From NCBI RefSeq assembly GCF_000731315.1, contig NZ_HG938354.1:248001-312000 (forward strand): a stretch of DNA of 64,000 nt, in the 5' to 3' direction. The notes under the pieces are model-generated. The model did not search any database, was not told the origin of the DNA, and saw nothing but the letters and a program-made list of their open reading frames with translations. Of this stretch, positions 8,031-15,690 are shown one piece after another (position 1 is the stretch's first letter; the number at the start of each line of letters is the position of its first letter). Source of the stretch: Neorhizobium galegae bv. orientalis str. HAMBI 540 (GTDB taxonomy: Bacteria; Pseudomonadota; Alphaproteobacteria; Rhizobiales; Rhizobiaceae). The translations under genes and the position numbers were made by a program.

Positions 8031-9692
8031 ATGAAAGTCAGTGATTTCGAGAGAATGATGGCGATCGGCCTCAGCCGGCGCGCCATTCTGAAGACGAGTG
8101 CAAGCCTCGGTGCCGTGGCTGCAACGAGCGGCATGCTCGGTTCGCCTGGAACGGCCTTTGCGCAGGATGCGTCGCTGCGCAGCCAGATCCTGCAGGTGCC
8201 GGGCGTCGGCAAAGGGTCTCCAACCGACGCCGATTGGCAGAAGGTCGGTGGGATGTGCCTGGAAGCGACGAAGAAGAGCGTGAAACAGGGCGAGTTCGCT
8301 GGCATCCAGCTGTCTTTCATGGGGCTGAACAACCAGAACCTGCATAACGTCCTGTTCCGGGGCTTCCTCAAGCCTTGGGAAGACTATACCGGCGCCAGGA
8401 TCACGTGGATCGACCTCGCGCAAGCCGACTACAGTCCACGCCTGCAGCAGGCGATCGCCACGGGTACGGTCGATTTCGACCTGCTCGAAATGGGCGCGCC
8501 GTTCGAGGGCGATGTCTGCGGCAAGGGGCTGGCGTCGGAGATGCCGGACTGGGTCAAGGCCCAGATCGACATGGACGACTATGTCGATTACCTCAAGGCG
8601 CCGGTTGGCACCTGGGACGGCAAGACCTACCGCGTCTCGGTCGATGGCGATTGCCACAACTTCAACTACCGCACCGACTACTTCACCGATGCCGGCCTCG
8701 CGAAAGCCTGGAAGGACGAAGGCCACCAGGGTGAGTGGGGCGTTCCGAAGACCTGGCAGAAGGTTCAGGAGGTCACCAAGTTCCTCAAGGGCAAGACCGT
8801 CGGCGGTATGGAAGCTGTCGGCTATCTCGACGCGCCCAAGGCTTGGGGCGGTTTCGGCTTCTACTTCCTCGGCAGCCGCGCCACCGCCTATGCCAAGCAT
8901 CCCAATGACAAGGCCTGGCTGTTCGACACCGATACGATGAAGCCGCGGATCAACAACCCGGCATGGGTCCGCGCGATTCAGGACATCATCGACGCCCTGC
9001 CATCGGAAGCGGGCGATCAGCTCAATGCCGACCCGGGCACGACAGCCTTCCAGCAATTCCTGGCCGGCACCGGTTCCATGGTCTCCTGGTGGGGGGATGT
9101 GGGCGCAAGCGCGCGCACCAGCGACAGCTCCGTCGTCGGCGAGACCATCGGTTTCGATATTCTTCCGGGATCGGACGATGTCTACAATGCCAAGACCGGT
9201 AAATGGGAAAAACTCGCAAGCGGGCCGAACCATGCGCCGAACATGGCCTATCTCGGATGGGGCGTCTATGTGATGGCTCGGGTCGATAGAGACGAGAAAA
9301 AGAAGAAGGCGGCATGGAGTGCGGCCGCCCATCTTGGCGGCAAGGACCTGGCGCTCTGGACGGCCGCTTATCCATCCGGCTTCCAGTGCTATCGTAAAAG
9401 CCAGTTCGACATCAAGGAATGGGTGTCGGCCGGTTACGACGAGGCGTTCATCTCGGGCTATCTCGCTTCGCAGTCGAATTCCTACAACCACCCGAACGCT
9501 GCAATCGAGCCGCGCATTCCGGGCATCTTCCAGTATTACAGCGTCGCGGAAGACGAACTGGCCAAGGTATTCGCTGGACGGGCGACCGCTCAGGCCGGTG
9601 CCGATGCGATTGCTGCGGCGTGGGAGAAGATCACCGATCAGCTCGGCCGCGACAAACAACTCGCGCTCTACAAGGCCTCGCTCGGGGCCTGA
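8031..9692 (+). CDS. Tat-exported sugar-binding protein of a CUT1 ABC importer (SBP family 1)
   Basis: A periplasmic receptor of 553 residues, longer than the usual 400-450 of the MalE-type family. The ATG at 8031 follows AAAGGGAGGAGACCC. The N-terminus carries a twin-arginine signal (LSRRAILKTSASLGA) with cleavage near AFAQDA, so the protein is exported folded. The fold is type B binding-protein: WEDYTGARITWIDL, the YVDYLKAPVGTWDGKTYRV block, a GTGSMVSWWGDVG hinge motif and a long C-terminal lobe. The unusual length and Tat export suggest a distinct subfamily. It lies between the ATPase and the permeases and is bracketed by hairpins. Confidence 0.88.
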   Translation: MKVSDFERMMAIGLSRRAILKTSASLGAVAATSGMLGSPGTAFAQDASLRSQILQVPGVGKGSPTDADWQKVGGMCLEATKKSVKQGEFAGIQLSFMGLNNQNLHNVLFRGFLKPWEDYTGARITWIDLAQADYSPRLQQAIATGTVDFDLLEMGAPFEGDVCGKGLASEMPDWVKAQIDMDDYVDYLKAPVGTWDGKTYRVSVDGDCHNFNYRTDYFTDAGLAKAWKDEGHQGEWGVPKTWQKVQEVTKFLKGKTVGGMEAVGYLDAPKAWGGFGFYFLGSRATAYAKHPNDKAWLFDTDTMKPRINNPAWVRAIQDIIDALPSEAGDQLNADPGTTAFQQFLAGTGSMVSWWGDVGASARTSDSSVVGETIGFDILPGSDDVYNAKTGKWEKLASGPNHAPNMAYLGWGVYVMARVDRDEKKKKAAWSAAAHLGGKDLALWTAAYPSGFQCYRKSQFDIKEWVSAGYDEAFISGYLASQSNSYNHPNAAIEPRIPGIFQYYSVAEDELAKVFAGRATAQAGADAIAAAWEKITDQLGRDKQLALYKASLGA

Positions 9693-9728
9693 CACCCGCG
9701 GGGCAGTTTCGGCTGTCTCCTCAATGAT

Positions 9729-9758
9729 CTCAGGCGGCGCAGAGTCGTGGCGCCTGAG
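9729..9758 (+). other. Intercistronic hairpin after the binding-protein gene
   Basis: CTCAGGCG (9729-9736) pairs with CGCCTGAG (9751-9758) across a 14-nt loop, between the binding-protein stop and the permease start. The lack of a T-run suggests a transcript-stabilising or attenuating hairpin. Confidence 0.45.
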
Positions 9759-9802
9759 CCTCTGCCCGCTTCAGCACGCCTTCTGCCCCAAGGGTCTTGC
9801 TT

Positions 9803-10912
9803 ATGTCGCATACGGTTACGCCAGCCATCAGCCCCGTGGAGCGGACGACGGTCCAGCACACCGCCGCCCGACGCGGCCGGCTTTTGATCATTGCCGCGAG
9901 CATCCTGTTATTCGCCGTCCTCATTCTTCAGATCCTCGAGGCGGGCGGGGTTACGGCGCTCGGGCTCGTAAGCTGGCGATCGCTGCTGTTTGCCTATATC
10001 TTCTGGGCGGTGGCTTTGTGTGCGAGCCAAGTGATGATCCGCGGAGAGGCAGGGCAGCGCGCCGTTTTCGTCCTTCCAGCCATTCTCTTCACCGTCGCCA
10101 TGGTGGTTTTCCCGACCGTCTTCGGGCTTTATATCGCCTTCACGGACTGGAATCTGAGCGCGGCTGCCGGCCGACGCTTCAACGGGCTGGACAATCTACG
10201 CGCGCTGTTTGCGGACGTGTATTTCTGGAACGCGCTTCTGAACATGGTCTACTACGTTCTCTCGGTACTCGTTCAATATGCCATCGCCTTCGGGCTGGCG
10301 CTCTTGCTCAACACAGAGATCAAGGCCCGAAAATTCTTCCGTGTCGCTTTTCTCCTGCCGCTGATGCTGAGCCCGGTGGCGGTCAGCTGGATGATCGGCA
10401 AGTCGCTGATGGAGTACCGGTTCGGCCCGGCCGCGACGCTTGCGCGCCATCTCGGCTGGGACAACCCGGCCTTTTTCTCGACGCCCTGGCTTGCACGCAC
10501 CGCGATCATGGCGATGGATGCCTGGGTATCGATCCCGTTCATGATGATCCTGCTGCTTGCCGGCCTTCAGGCACTTCCTTCCGAAATCAAGGAGGCGGCA
10601 AAAGTCGACGGTGCGTCCGGCTGGCAGAGTTTCAAGGAAATTACCTTTCCGCTGATGCTTCCGGTCAGCATGACGGCGATCATCCTGCGCATTATCTTCC
10701 AGCTGAAGCTCGCCGATATCGTCATCAACGTCACCGCCGGCGGACCGGGCGGGGCGACGGATACCGTGTCGAGCTTCATCTTCCGGGAATATCGTGACCG
10801 TTCCAATGTCGGCTACGGGACCATGCTTGCGGAATTCTATCTCGTCATCATCATCATCTTCGTCGCGCTCATCCTCAAAGGGGCGAGCCGATGGATGCAA
10901 CGTGAAAATTGA
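9803..10912 (+). CDS. Sugar ABC transporter permease, MalF type, with extra N-terminal membrane segments
   Basis: A permease of about 369 residues. Start at the ATG at 9803 with AAGGG upstream; a TTG two codons earlier is possible. The conserved permease core begins around residue 85 (FVLPAILFTVAMVVFPTVFG, then YIAFTDWNL) and carries the cytoplasmic coupling loop LPSEIKEAAKVDGASGWQSF before FPLMLPVSM. Before the core are two extra hydrophobic segments (about residues 27-48 and 57-80), unlike the usual 290-310 residue family members but reminiscent of MalF, which also has extra N-terminal helices. It pairs with the following MalG-type permease. Confidence 0.9.
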   Translation: MSHTVTPAISPVERTTVQHTAARRGRLLIIAASILLFAVLILQILEAGGVTALGLVSWRSLLFAYIFWAVALCASQVMIRGEAGQRAVFVLPAILFTVAMVVFPTVFGLYIAFTDWNLSAAAGRRFNGLDNLRALFADVYFWNALLNMVYYVLSVLVQYAIAFGLALLLNTEIKARKFFRVAFLLPLMLSPVAVSWMIGKSLMEYRFGPAATLARHLGWDNPAFFSTPWLARTAIMAMDAWVSIPFMMILLLAGLQALPSEIKEAAKVDGASGWQSFKEITFPLMLPVSMTAIILRIIFQLKLADIVINVTAGGPGGATDTVSSFIFREYRDRSNVGYGTMLAEFYLVIIIIFVALILKGASRWMQREN

Positions 10913-10922
10913 GGCGAAGCCC

Positions 10923-11846
10923 ATGGCGATCACCGCTGAAACATCCGATAAGCCGGGAAGCCTTTGGTCGCGGCGCCCGCAATTCCTGACCACCAGCCTG
11001 CTGATCTATGCGGCTTTGGTCTTTTGGGCCTTCGTCTCGCTCTTTCCGATCTACTGGACGATCACGACCTCGTTCAAGACAGCCGTCAACGTCACGCAGG
11101 GGCATCTGATCCCGTTCGTGGACTTCACGCCGGACTGGAGAGGCTGGCGTTCGCTCGGCCTCTCGCCGGATACGATCCTTGCGCCATCAACCGTGCGGGA
11201 CGAGTTCCTCCGCCGGTTTTTCAACAGTATCGTGGCGTCCGCCGGGGCCTCGTTCCTGGCGGTGCTCATTGGGTCGCTGGCGGCCTATGGGCTCAGCCGG
11301 TTCTCCTACAAGTTCCTTTGGATGGCGAACAAGGACATTTCCTTCTTCTTCCTGTCGCAGTTGATCCTGCCGCCCGTCGTGCTCGCCATGCCGTTCCTGG
11401 TTCTCTACAAAAACCTGCTGCTGCTCGATACACTGATCGGTCTGATCCTCGTCTATACGCTCATGGTACTGCCAATCGTGATCTGGATCATGCGCGACCA
11501 GTTCGACACGATTCCGGTCGAGCTGGAACAGGCGGCACTGGTGGATGGCTGTTCGATCTGGGGCGCTTATCTGCGGATCGTTCTGCCGATCGCGCTGCCC
11601 GGCATGGTGGCAGCTTTCATCCTTTCGGTCATTCTGTGCTGGAACGAATATTTCTTTGCTGCGCTGCTGACGAGTTCGAATGCCAAGACACTGCCGGTGA
11701 TGGTGGCCAGCCAGACGGGGTCGCAGGGGATCAACTGGTGGTCGATGGCCGCCATCGCCACGGCAGCGATCATGCCGCTGGTCCTCGTCGGAATCTTTCT
11801 GGAGCGCTATATCGTCAAGGGGCTGACGGCGGGCGCCGTCAAATAA
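10923..11846 (+). CDS. Sugar ABC transporter permease, MalG type
   Basis: A 307-residue permease, the second half of the channel. Start ATG at 10923 with TGAGGCGAAG upstream; a GTG at 10902 inside the previous gene is less likely, and a longer Ser-rich extension read from inside the previous gene is rejected. The MalG pattern is present: membrane segment LIYAALVFWAFVSLFPIYW, TSFKT after it, the coupling loop DTIPVELEQAALVDGCSIWG (EAA motif) and the C-terminal CWNEYFFAALLTS. The spacing of 10 bp from the MalF-type gene supports one operon. Confidence 0.93.
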   Translation: MAITAETSDKPGSLWSRRPQFLTTSLLIYAALVFWAFVSLFPIYWTITTSFKTAVNVTQGHLIPFVDFTPDWRGWRSLGLSPDTILAPSTVRDEFLRRFFNSIVASAGASFLAVLIGSLAAYGLSRFSYKFLWMANKDISFFFLSQLILPPVVLAMPFLVLYKNLLLLDTLIGLILVYTLMVLPIVIWIMRDQFDTIPVELEQAALVDGCSIWGAYLRIVLPIALPGMVAAFILSVILCWNEYFFAALLTSSNAKTLPVMVASQTGSQGINWWSMAAIATAAIMPLVLVGIFLERYIVKGLTAGAVK

Positions 11847-11866
11847 ATCGTATTGAGGAGGACATT

Positions 11867-12322
11867 TTGCTCAAGAATATTCATCCGGCGCTGAACGCCG
11901 ACGTGCTGCACGCGCTTCGCTCCATGGGGCATGGCGACACGCTGGTCGTCTCCGACACCAACTTCCCGAGCGACAGCGTCGCCCGACAGACGGTCGTCGG
12001 CCGGCCGCTCAGCATTGCCAATCTCTCGGCTCGTGACGCGATCCGCGCCATTCTCTCGGTGCTGCCGCTCGACACGCCGCTCCAGAATTCTGCCGGTCGC
12101 ATGGAAGTCATGGGCGCGCCGGACGAAATTCCGACCGTGCAAGGCGAAGTGCAGGCGGAGATCGACCGGGCGGAAGGCAGGCCTTCGCCCATGTACGGCA
12201 TAGAGCGCTTCGCTTTCTACGATCTGGCCAAGAAGGCCTATTGCGTGATCTCGACCGGTGAAACGCGCTTCTATGGCTGCTTCCTGTTCACCAAGGGTGT
12301 CATCCCACCTGCAGGCGTGTGA
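11867..12322 (+). CDS. RbsD/FucU-family sugar mutarotase (second copy)
   Basis: A 151-residue paralogue of the protein at 6088-6528. The start is TTG at 11867 with GAGGAGGA just upstream, giving MLKNIHPALNADVL, which aligns with the usual MLKNI start of FucU. Conserved blocks: LRSMGHGDTLVVSDTNFP (catalytic His), AILSVLPLDTPL, IERFAFYDLAKKAYCVIS and YGCFLFTKGVIPPAG. It lies 20 bp after the MalG-type permease and 9 bp before the ribokinase gene, a transport-mutarotase-kinase order that recalls rbs operons. Confidence 0.88.
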   Translation: MLKNIHPALNADVLHALRSMGHGDTLVVSDTNFPSDSVARQTVVGRPLSIANLSARDAIRAILSVLPLDTPLQNSAGRMEVMGAPDEIPTVQGEVQAEIDRAEGRPSPMYGIERFAFYDLAKKAYCVISTGETRFYGCFLFTKGVIPPAGV

Positions 12323-12331
12323 GGTTTCGGC

Positions 12332-13252
12332 ATGGGAACCGGAATCTCCATTCTCGGTATTTTCGTCGCCGACACGGCCTATCTCGCGCCGCGCATGCCG
12401 GCCGTGGGTGAGACCATCGCCGGCAGCGGCTTTTCCGTCGGGCCGGGCGGCAAGGGATCCAACCAGGCGGTGGCTGCCGCGCGGGCAGGGGCCGACGTTT
12501 CCTTCATCTCGAAGATCGGCCGCGACACATTCGGTGATCTGGCGCTCAAGACCTATGAGCAGGCCGGCGTGACGGCGAAGCTGACTGTCATGGACGACCA
12601 TCCGACCGGCGCTGCCTTCATCTATGTCAACGACCGTACCGGCGACAACGCGATCATCGTTTATGCCGGAGCGGCCGGCACGATCGGCGTCGAGGATGTC
12701 GAGGCAGCGCGGAGTACTATCGAGCTATCCGCCGTGTTCATCACCCAGCTAGAACAGCCCGCACCGGCAGCCCATCGGGCGCTCGAAATCGCAAGGCAGG
12801 CCGGTGTTACCACGATCTTCAACCCCGCACCCGCGGGCGTCTTTCCAGCGGAGATCTACGGGCTCTGCGACTATATCATCCCCAACGAGACAGAAGCCGC
12901 AGCGTTGGTCGGATTTCCGCTCGAAACCCTGGAGGATGCAAAGCGCGCGGGCGATGTGCTTTTGTCGCATGGTGTCGGTACGGCGGTCATCACGCTCGGC
13001 GGGCAGGGCGTCTTGTTCCGCAATGCTGGGCAATCCACTCATGTGCCCGCCGTCTCCTGCGGCCCGGTCATTGATACGACCGGTGCCGGCGATGCCTTCG
13101 TCGGCGGCTTTGCTGCAGCGCTTGCGCGGGGCGCGGCACCGCTCGATGCTGTCCGCTTCGGCTGCACCACCGCCGGCATCGCCGTCACCAGACGCGGAAC
13201 GGCCCCCGCAATGCCCACGCTTGCCGAGATCGAGGCGGTGATGGCGGGCTGA
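12332..13252 (+). CDS. Ribokinase-like PfkB-family carbohydrate kinase
   Basis: A 306-residue cytoplasmic kinase that would phosphorylate the sugar delivered by the upstream ABC importer. Both PfkB signatures are present: the N-terminal GPGGKGSNQAVAAARAG (sugar binding) at about residues 35-51 and the C-terminal DTTGAGDAFVGGFAAAL with the catalytic Asp of GAGD. The region VFITQLEQPAPAA followed by FNPAPA and IIPNETEA fits ribokinase closely. It is the last gene of the first sugar operon; a hairpin follows at 13309-13341. Confidence 0.92.
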   Translation: MGTGISILGIFVADTAYLAPRMPAVGETIAGSGFSVGPGGKGSNQAVAAARAGADVSFISKIGRDTFGDLALKTYEQAGVTAKLTVMDDHPTGAAFIYVNDRTGDNAIIVYAGAAGTIGVEDVEAARSTIELSAVFITQLEQPAPAAHRALEIARQAGVTTIFNPAPAGVFPAEIYGLCDYIIPNETEAAALVGFPLETLEDAKRAGDVLLSHGVGTAVITLGGQGVLFRNAGQSTHVPAVSCGPVIDTTGAGDAFVGGFAAALARGAAPLDAVRFGCTTAGIAVTRRGTAPAMPTLAEIEAVMAG

Positions 13253-13308
13253 CGCCGAAGTCCTGCCGGTGCAGCCGACTGAAACTTTCCAAGGCCGGTT
13301 TCGAGGTT

Positions 13309-13341
13309 CGGCCAGCCATGGCTGCCGATCCCGGCTGGCCG
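13309..13341 (+). terminator. Hairpin at the end of the first sugar operon, possible terminator
   Basis: CGGCCAGCC (13309-13317) and GGCTGGCCG (13333-13341) form a 9-bp GC stem with a 15-nt loop, 57 bp after the ribokinase stop. No T-run follows, so intrinsic termination is not certain. Confidence 0.4.
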
Positions 13342-13430
13342 CTTACGCGCGTTCGTACATCACGGGAAAGGCCGAAAACAGGTCTCTGGAGCGTTCGCCA
13401 TACGAATTGGTGCGCCGCACAACAATTATA

Positions 13431-13460
13431 ACTTTACAAATAATAATAATCTTGTGAAGT
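13431..13460. promoter_or_regulatory. 30-bp inverted repeat (box 2) upstream of the second sugar operon
   Basis: ACTTTACAA-N12-TTGTGAAGT, with outer symmetry reaching 13427-13464 (11 of 13 positions per arm). It matches box 1 at 6726-6755 in sequence and spacing. It lies 33 bp upstream of the TIM-barrel gene start, where a repressor would block transcription. Its AT-rich core contains a TAA triplet run. Confidence 0.65.
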
Positions 13461-13492
13461 TGTATCTGTAGTGATTGAAGTGAGCCAGACCC

Positions 13493-14473
13493 GTGCCAGA
13501 ACCGAGATTTGCGACCCGACTGAATTCCTTCGCCTCGAAGCCGAAGGCCGAATGGCCTGATCTTTCGGGCAAGCCGACCATGATGCAGATGGCGACGCGC
13601 GCAGCCAAGGTCGAAGGTCTGACTGATCTCGATCTCAACTATCCCGACCATGTTGCCGACGATCCGTCGCTTCTGGCCGGGATGATTGGCGATCTCGGCC
13701 TGGCGATCAACGGCTTCGCCATGCGTTATTATACCAATCCGGCCTTCAAGATCGGCGCCTTCACCAACCCTGATCCGGCGGTTCGCCGCGAGGCGATCGA
13801 CTTGACGAAGAAAGGCATCGACGCGGCGCGCGCCGCCGGCAGCAACCTGATGACGCTCTGGCTCGGGCAGGATGGCTTCGATTATGCCTTTCAGGCGAAC
13901 TATCATATGTTATGGCAACACGAAGTGGATGGAATTCGTGAAGTTTGCGCCCATGATCCCGACTGCCAGATCAGCATCGAATACAAACCGAACGAGCCAC
14001 GCTCCTACAGCCTGATGCCCGATTGCGCGACCACGCTTCTTGCGATCAAGGACGTCGATATGCCTAATCTGGGCGTGACGCTGGATTTCGCCCATGTGCT
14101 CTATGCCGACGAGCAGCCGGCCTTTGCCGCAGCTCTCATCGCCCGATACAGCCGGCTCCTCGGCGTTCATCTCAACGACGGCTATGCCAAGCGCGACGAC
14201 GGCCTGATGGTCGGCGCGGTGCATGCCCAGCAGACGATCGAGCTTCTGCGTCAGATCCGTAAGGACGGCTATGACGGCGCGATCTATTTCGACACGTTTC
14301 CCGATATGACCGGTCTCGATCCGGTCCACGAATGCGAGGTAAACATCCAGACCGTCAAGCGGATGCTGACGGTGGTGGATCGCCTCGAGCAGGACAACCG
14401 CCTTTCCGGGGCGATTGACCGACAGGATGCCGTATCTGCGCAGGCCGTTGTCCAGGAGTTGATGCTCGGCTGA
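13493..14473 (+). CDS. TIM-barrel sugar (phosphate) isomerase/epimerase
   Basis: A 326-residue protein of the xylose-isomerase-like / AP-endonuclease-2 fold. Candidate divalent-metal ligands fall in the usual strand-end positions: Glu in QISIEYKPNE, Asp/His in GVTLDFAHVL, His/Asp in LLGVHLNDGY and Asp in AIYFDTFPDM. Start is GTG at 13493; the Shine-Dalgarno is weak. It leads the operon that continues with an RbsABC importer, so it probably isomerises the imported ketose or aldose before or after phosphorylation. Exact substrate unknown. Confidence 0.82.
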   Translation: MPEPRFATRLNSFASKPKAEWPDLSGKPTMMQMATRAAKVEGLTDLDLNYPDHVADDPSLLAGMIGDLGLAINGFAMRYYTNPAFKIGAFTNPDPAVRREAIDLTKKGIDAARAAGSNLMTLWLGQDGFDYAFQANYHMLWQHEVDGIREVCAHDPDCQISIEYKPNEPRSYSLMPDCATTLLAIKDVDMPNLGVTLDFAHVLYADEQPAFAAALIARYSRLLGVHLNDGYAKRDDGLMVGAVHAQQTIELLRQIRKDGYDGAIYFDTFPDMTGLDPVHECEVNIQTVKRMLTVVDRLEQDNRLSGAIDRQDAVSAQAVVQELMLG

Positions 14474-14565
14474 GCCGCCCGAACGCTGAAATTCTTGAAA
14501 CCTTAAGAACCTTGAACCCAAGGCATGCCGAAGGCGTGCCGATCGACACCATCCGGGAGGAACCG

Positions 14566-15630
14566 ATGAAGACCTTTATGAAGACGACCCTTGCTGCCGG
14601 CGTCGCCGCCAGCTTCCTGTTCAGCGCAGCCGTTGCGCAGGATCTCGCGCCGCTGAATTCCGATACCGAAAAGAATCGCATGGACTGGTCGGAGCTTGAA
14701 GCCAAGCTCGGCCCATTCCCCAAGCTGCCCGAGGGCACCAAGGCCGGAGCCGTTTCCAAGACGCTGACAAACGAATACTGGCGGTCGCTCGGCGAAGGTT
14801 ATGCGTCCTTCGGCAAGAAGGTCCACGTGCCCGTCGTCTATCAAGCCGCCCAGAGCGAGGGCGACCAGCTCGGCCAGCTGACGATCGCCGAAGGTATGAT
14901 CACGCAAGGCTATAACGTCCTGCTGGTCTCACCGCAGACGGACGCCAACCTGCAGCCGGTGATCGAGCAGGCCAAGGCCGCCAAGATTCCGGTCGTCAAC
15001 GTCAACGACGCGGTCATCCCGCAAGCCGAGCACTATGTCGGCAACGTCCAGCGCGATAATGGCGTCCGCGTCGCCAAGTGGTTCATAAAAAACCGTCCCC
15101 AGGGCGGCAAGGTGGCGATTGTCGAAGGTCAGGCCGGTGTCTACGCTGCCGTCCAGCGCACCGACGGCTTCAAGTCGACCATCAGCGAAGGCGGCAAGTT
15201 CAAGGTCGTCGCCAGCGTTCCCGGAAACTGGGACCGTCAGACGTCCTACGATGCCGCTACCAACATTCTCAACCAGCACCCAGATCTCGTCGGTTTCTAT
15301 GCCAACAATGACGGCATGGCGCTCGGCATCGTGGAAGCCGTCAAGGCCGCCGGCCTTGCCGGCAAGGTCGCTGTGTTCGGCACCGACGGAATTTCCGATG
15401 CCTATTCCTCGATCAAGGCAGGTGAGCTGACCGGCACGGTCGACAGCTTTCCGGTCTTAACTGGCGAAGTCGCGCTCGAAACCGCGCTCCGCCTTGTCGC
15501 CGGCCAGAAGCTGCCCCGCGTCGTTGCCACGCCGCAAGCCCTCATCACTGCCGACAATCTCAGCCGCTACCAGGGAGCGAACGTCGATGTCCGCGCGGTG
15601 CTGATGGAAGATGCCAAGGCGGCCAAGTAA
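14566..15630 (+). CDS. Periplasmic sugar-binding protein of an RbsABC-type importer (SBP family 4)
   Basis: A 354-residue receptor of the ribose/galactose type. Start ATG at 14566 after CGGGAGGAACC; the product begins with a Sec signal peptide (MKTFMKTTLAAGVAASFLFS, cleavage after about VAQ). Two Rossmann-like lobes are visible: AIVEGQAGVYAAVQRTDGF and DLVGFYANNDGMALGIVEA then VAVFGTDGISDA. An unusual 50-residue N-terminal insert (about residues 24-72) precedes the first lobe. The usual RbsB length is about 300, so this one is long. It is followed by a strong hairpin and the ATPase gene. Confidence 0.9.
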   Translation: MKTFMKTTLAAGVAASFLFSAAVAQDLAPLNSDTEKNRMDWSELEAKLGPFPKLPEGTKAGAVSKTLTNEYWRSLGEGYASFGKKVHVPVVYQAAQSEGDQLGQLTIAEGMITQGYNVLLVSPQTDANLQPVIEQAKAAKIPVVNVNDAVIPQAEHYVGNVQRDNGVRVAKWFIKNRPQGGKVAIVEGQAGVYAAVQRTDGFKSTISEGGKFKVVASVPGNWDRQTSYDAATNILNQHPDLVGFYANNDGMALGIVEAVKAAGLAGKVAVFGTDGISDAYSSIKAGELTGTVDSFPVLTGEVALETALRLVAGQKLPRVVATPQALITADNLSRYQGANVDVRAVLMEDAKAAK

Positions 15631-15642
15631 CGAACGTCGAAT

Positions 15643-15669
15643 GGATGCCGGCCGTCAAGGCCGGCATCC
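15643..15669 (+). other. Strong intercistronic hairpin after the RbsB-like gene
   Basis: GGATGCCGGCC (15643-15653) and GGCCGGCATCC (15659-15669) form a perfect 11-bp stem with a 5-nt loop GTCAA, between the binding-protein stop and the ATPase. No T-run follows. The likely role is protection of the upstream mRNA so that the receptor is made in excess. Confidence 0.7.
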
Positions 15670-15690
15670 AAGTTTAGTGAACGAGGTGGA

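Noticed and set aside
7839..9695. 618-codon open frame antisense to the Tat-exported binding protein
   Set aside because: It has no family resemblance and the opposite strand carries a clear signal peptide, ribosome binding site and binding-protein fold.
10794..10922. Ser-rich N-terminal extension of the MalG-type permease
   Set aside because: It is read from inside the MalF-type gene in another frame; the ATG at 10923 has a ribosome binding site and gives normal family length.
13440..13451. TAA triplet run as a microsatellite
   Set aside because: Only four units, and it forms the spacer of the inverted repeat at 13431-13460.
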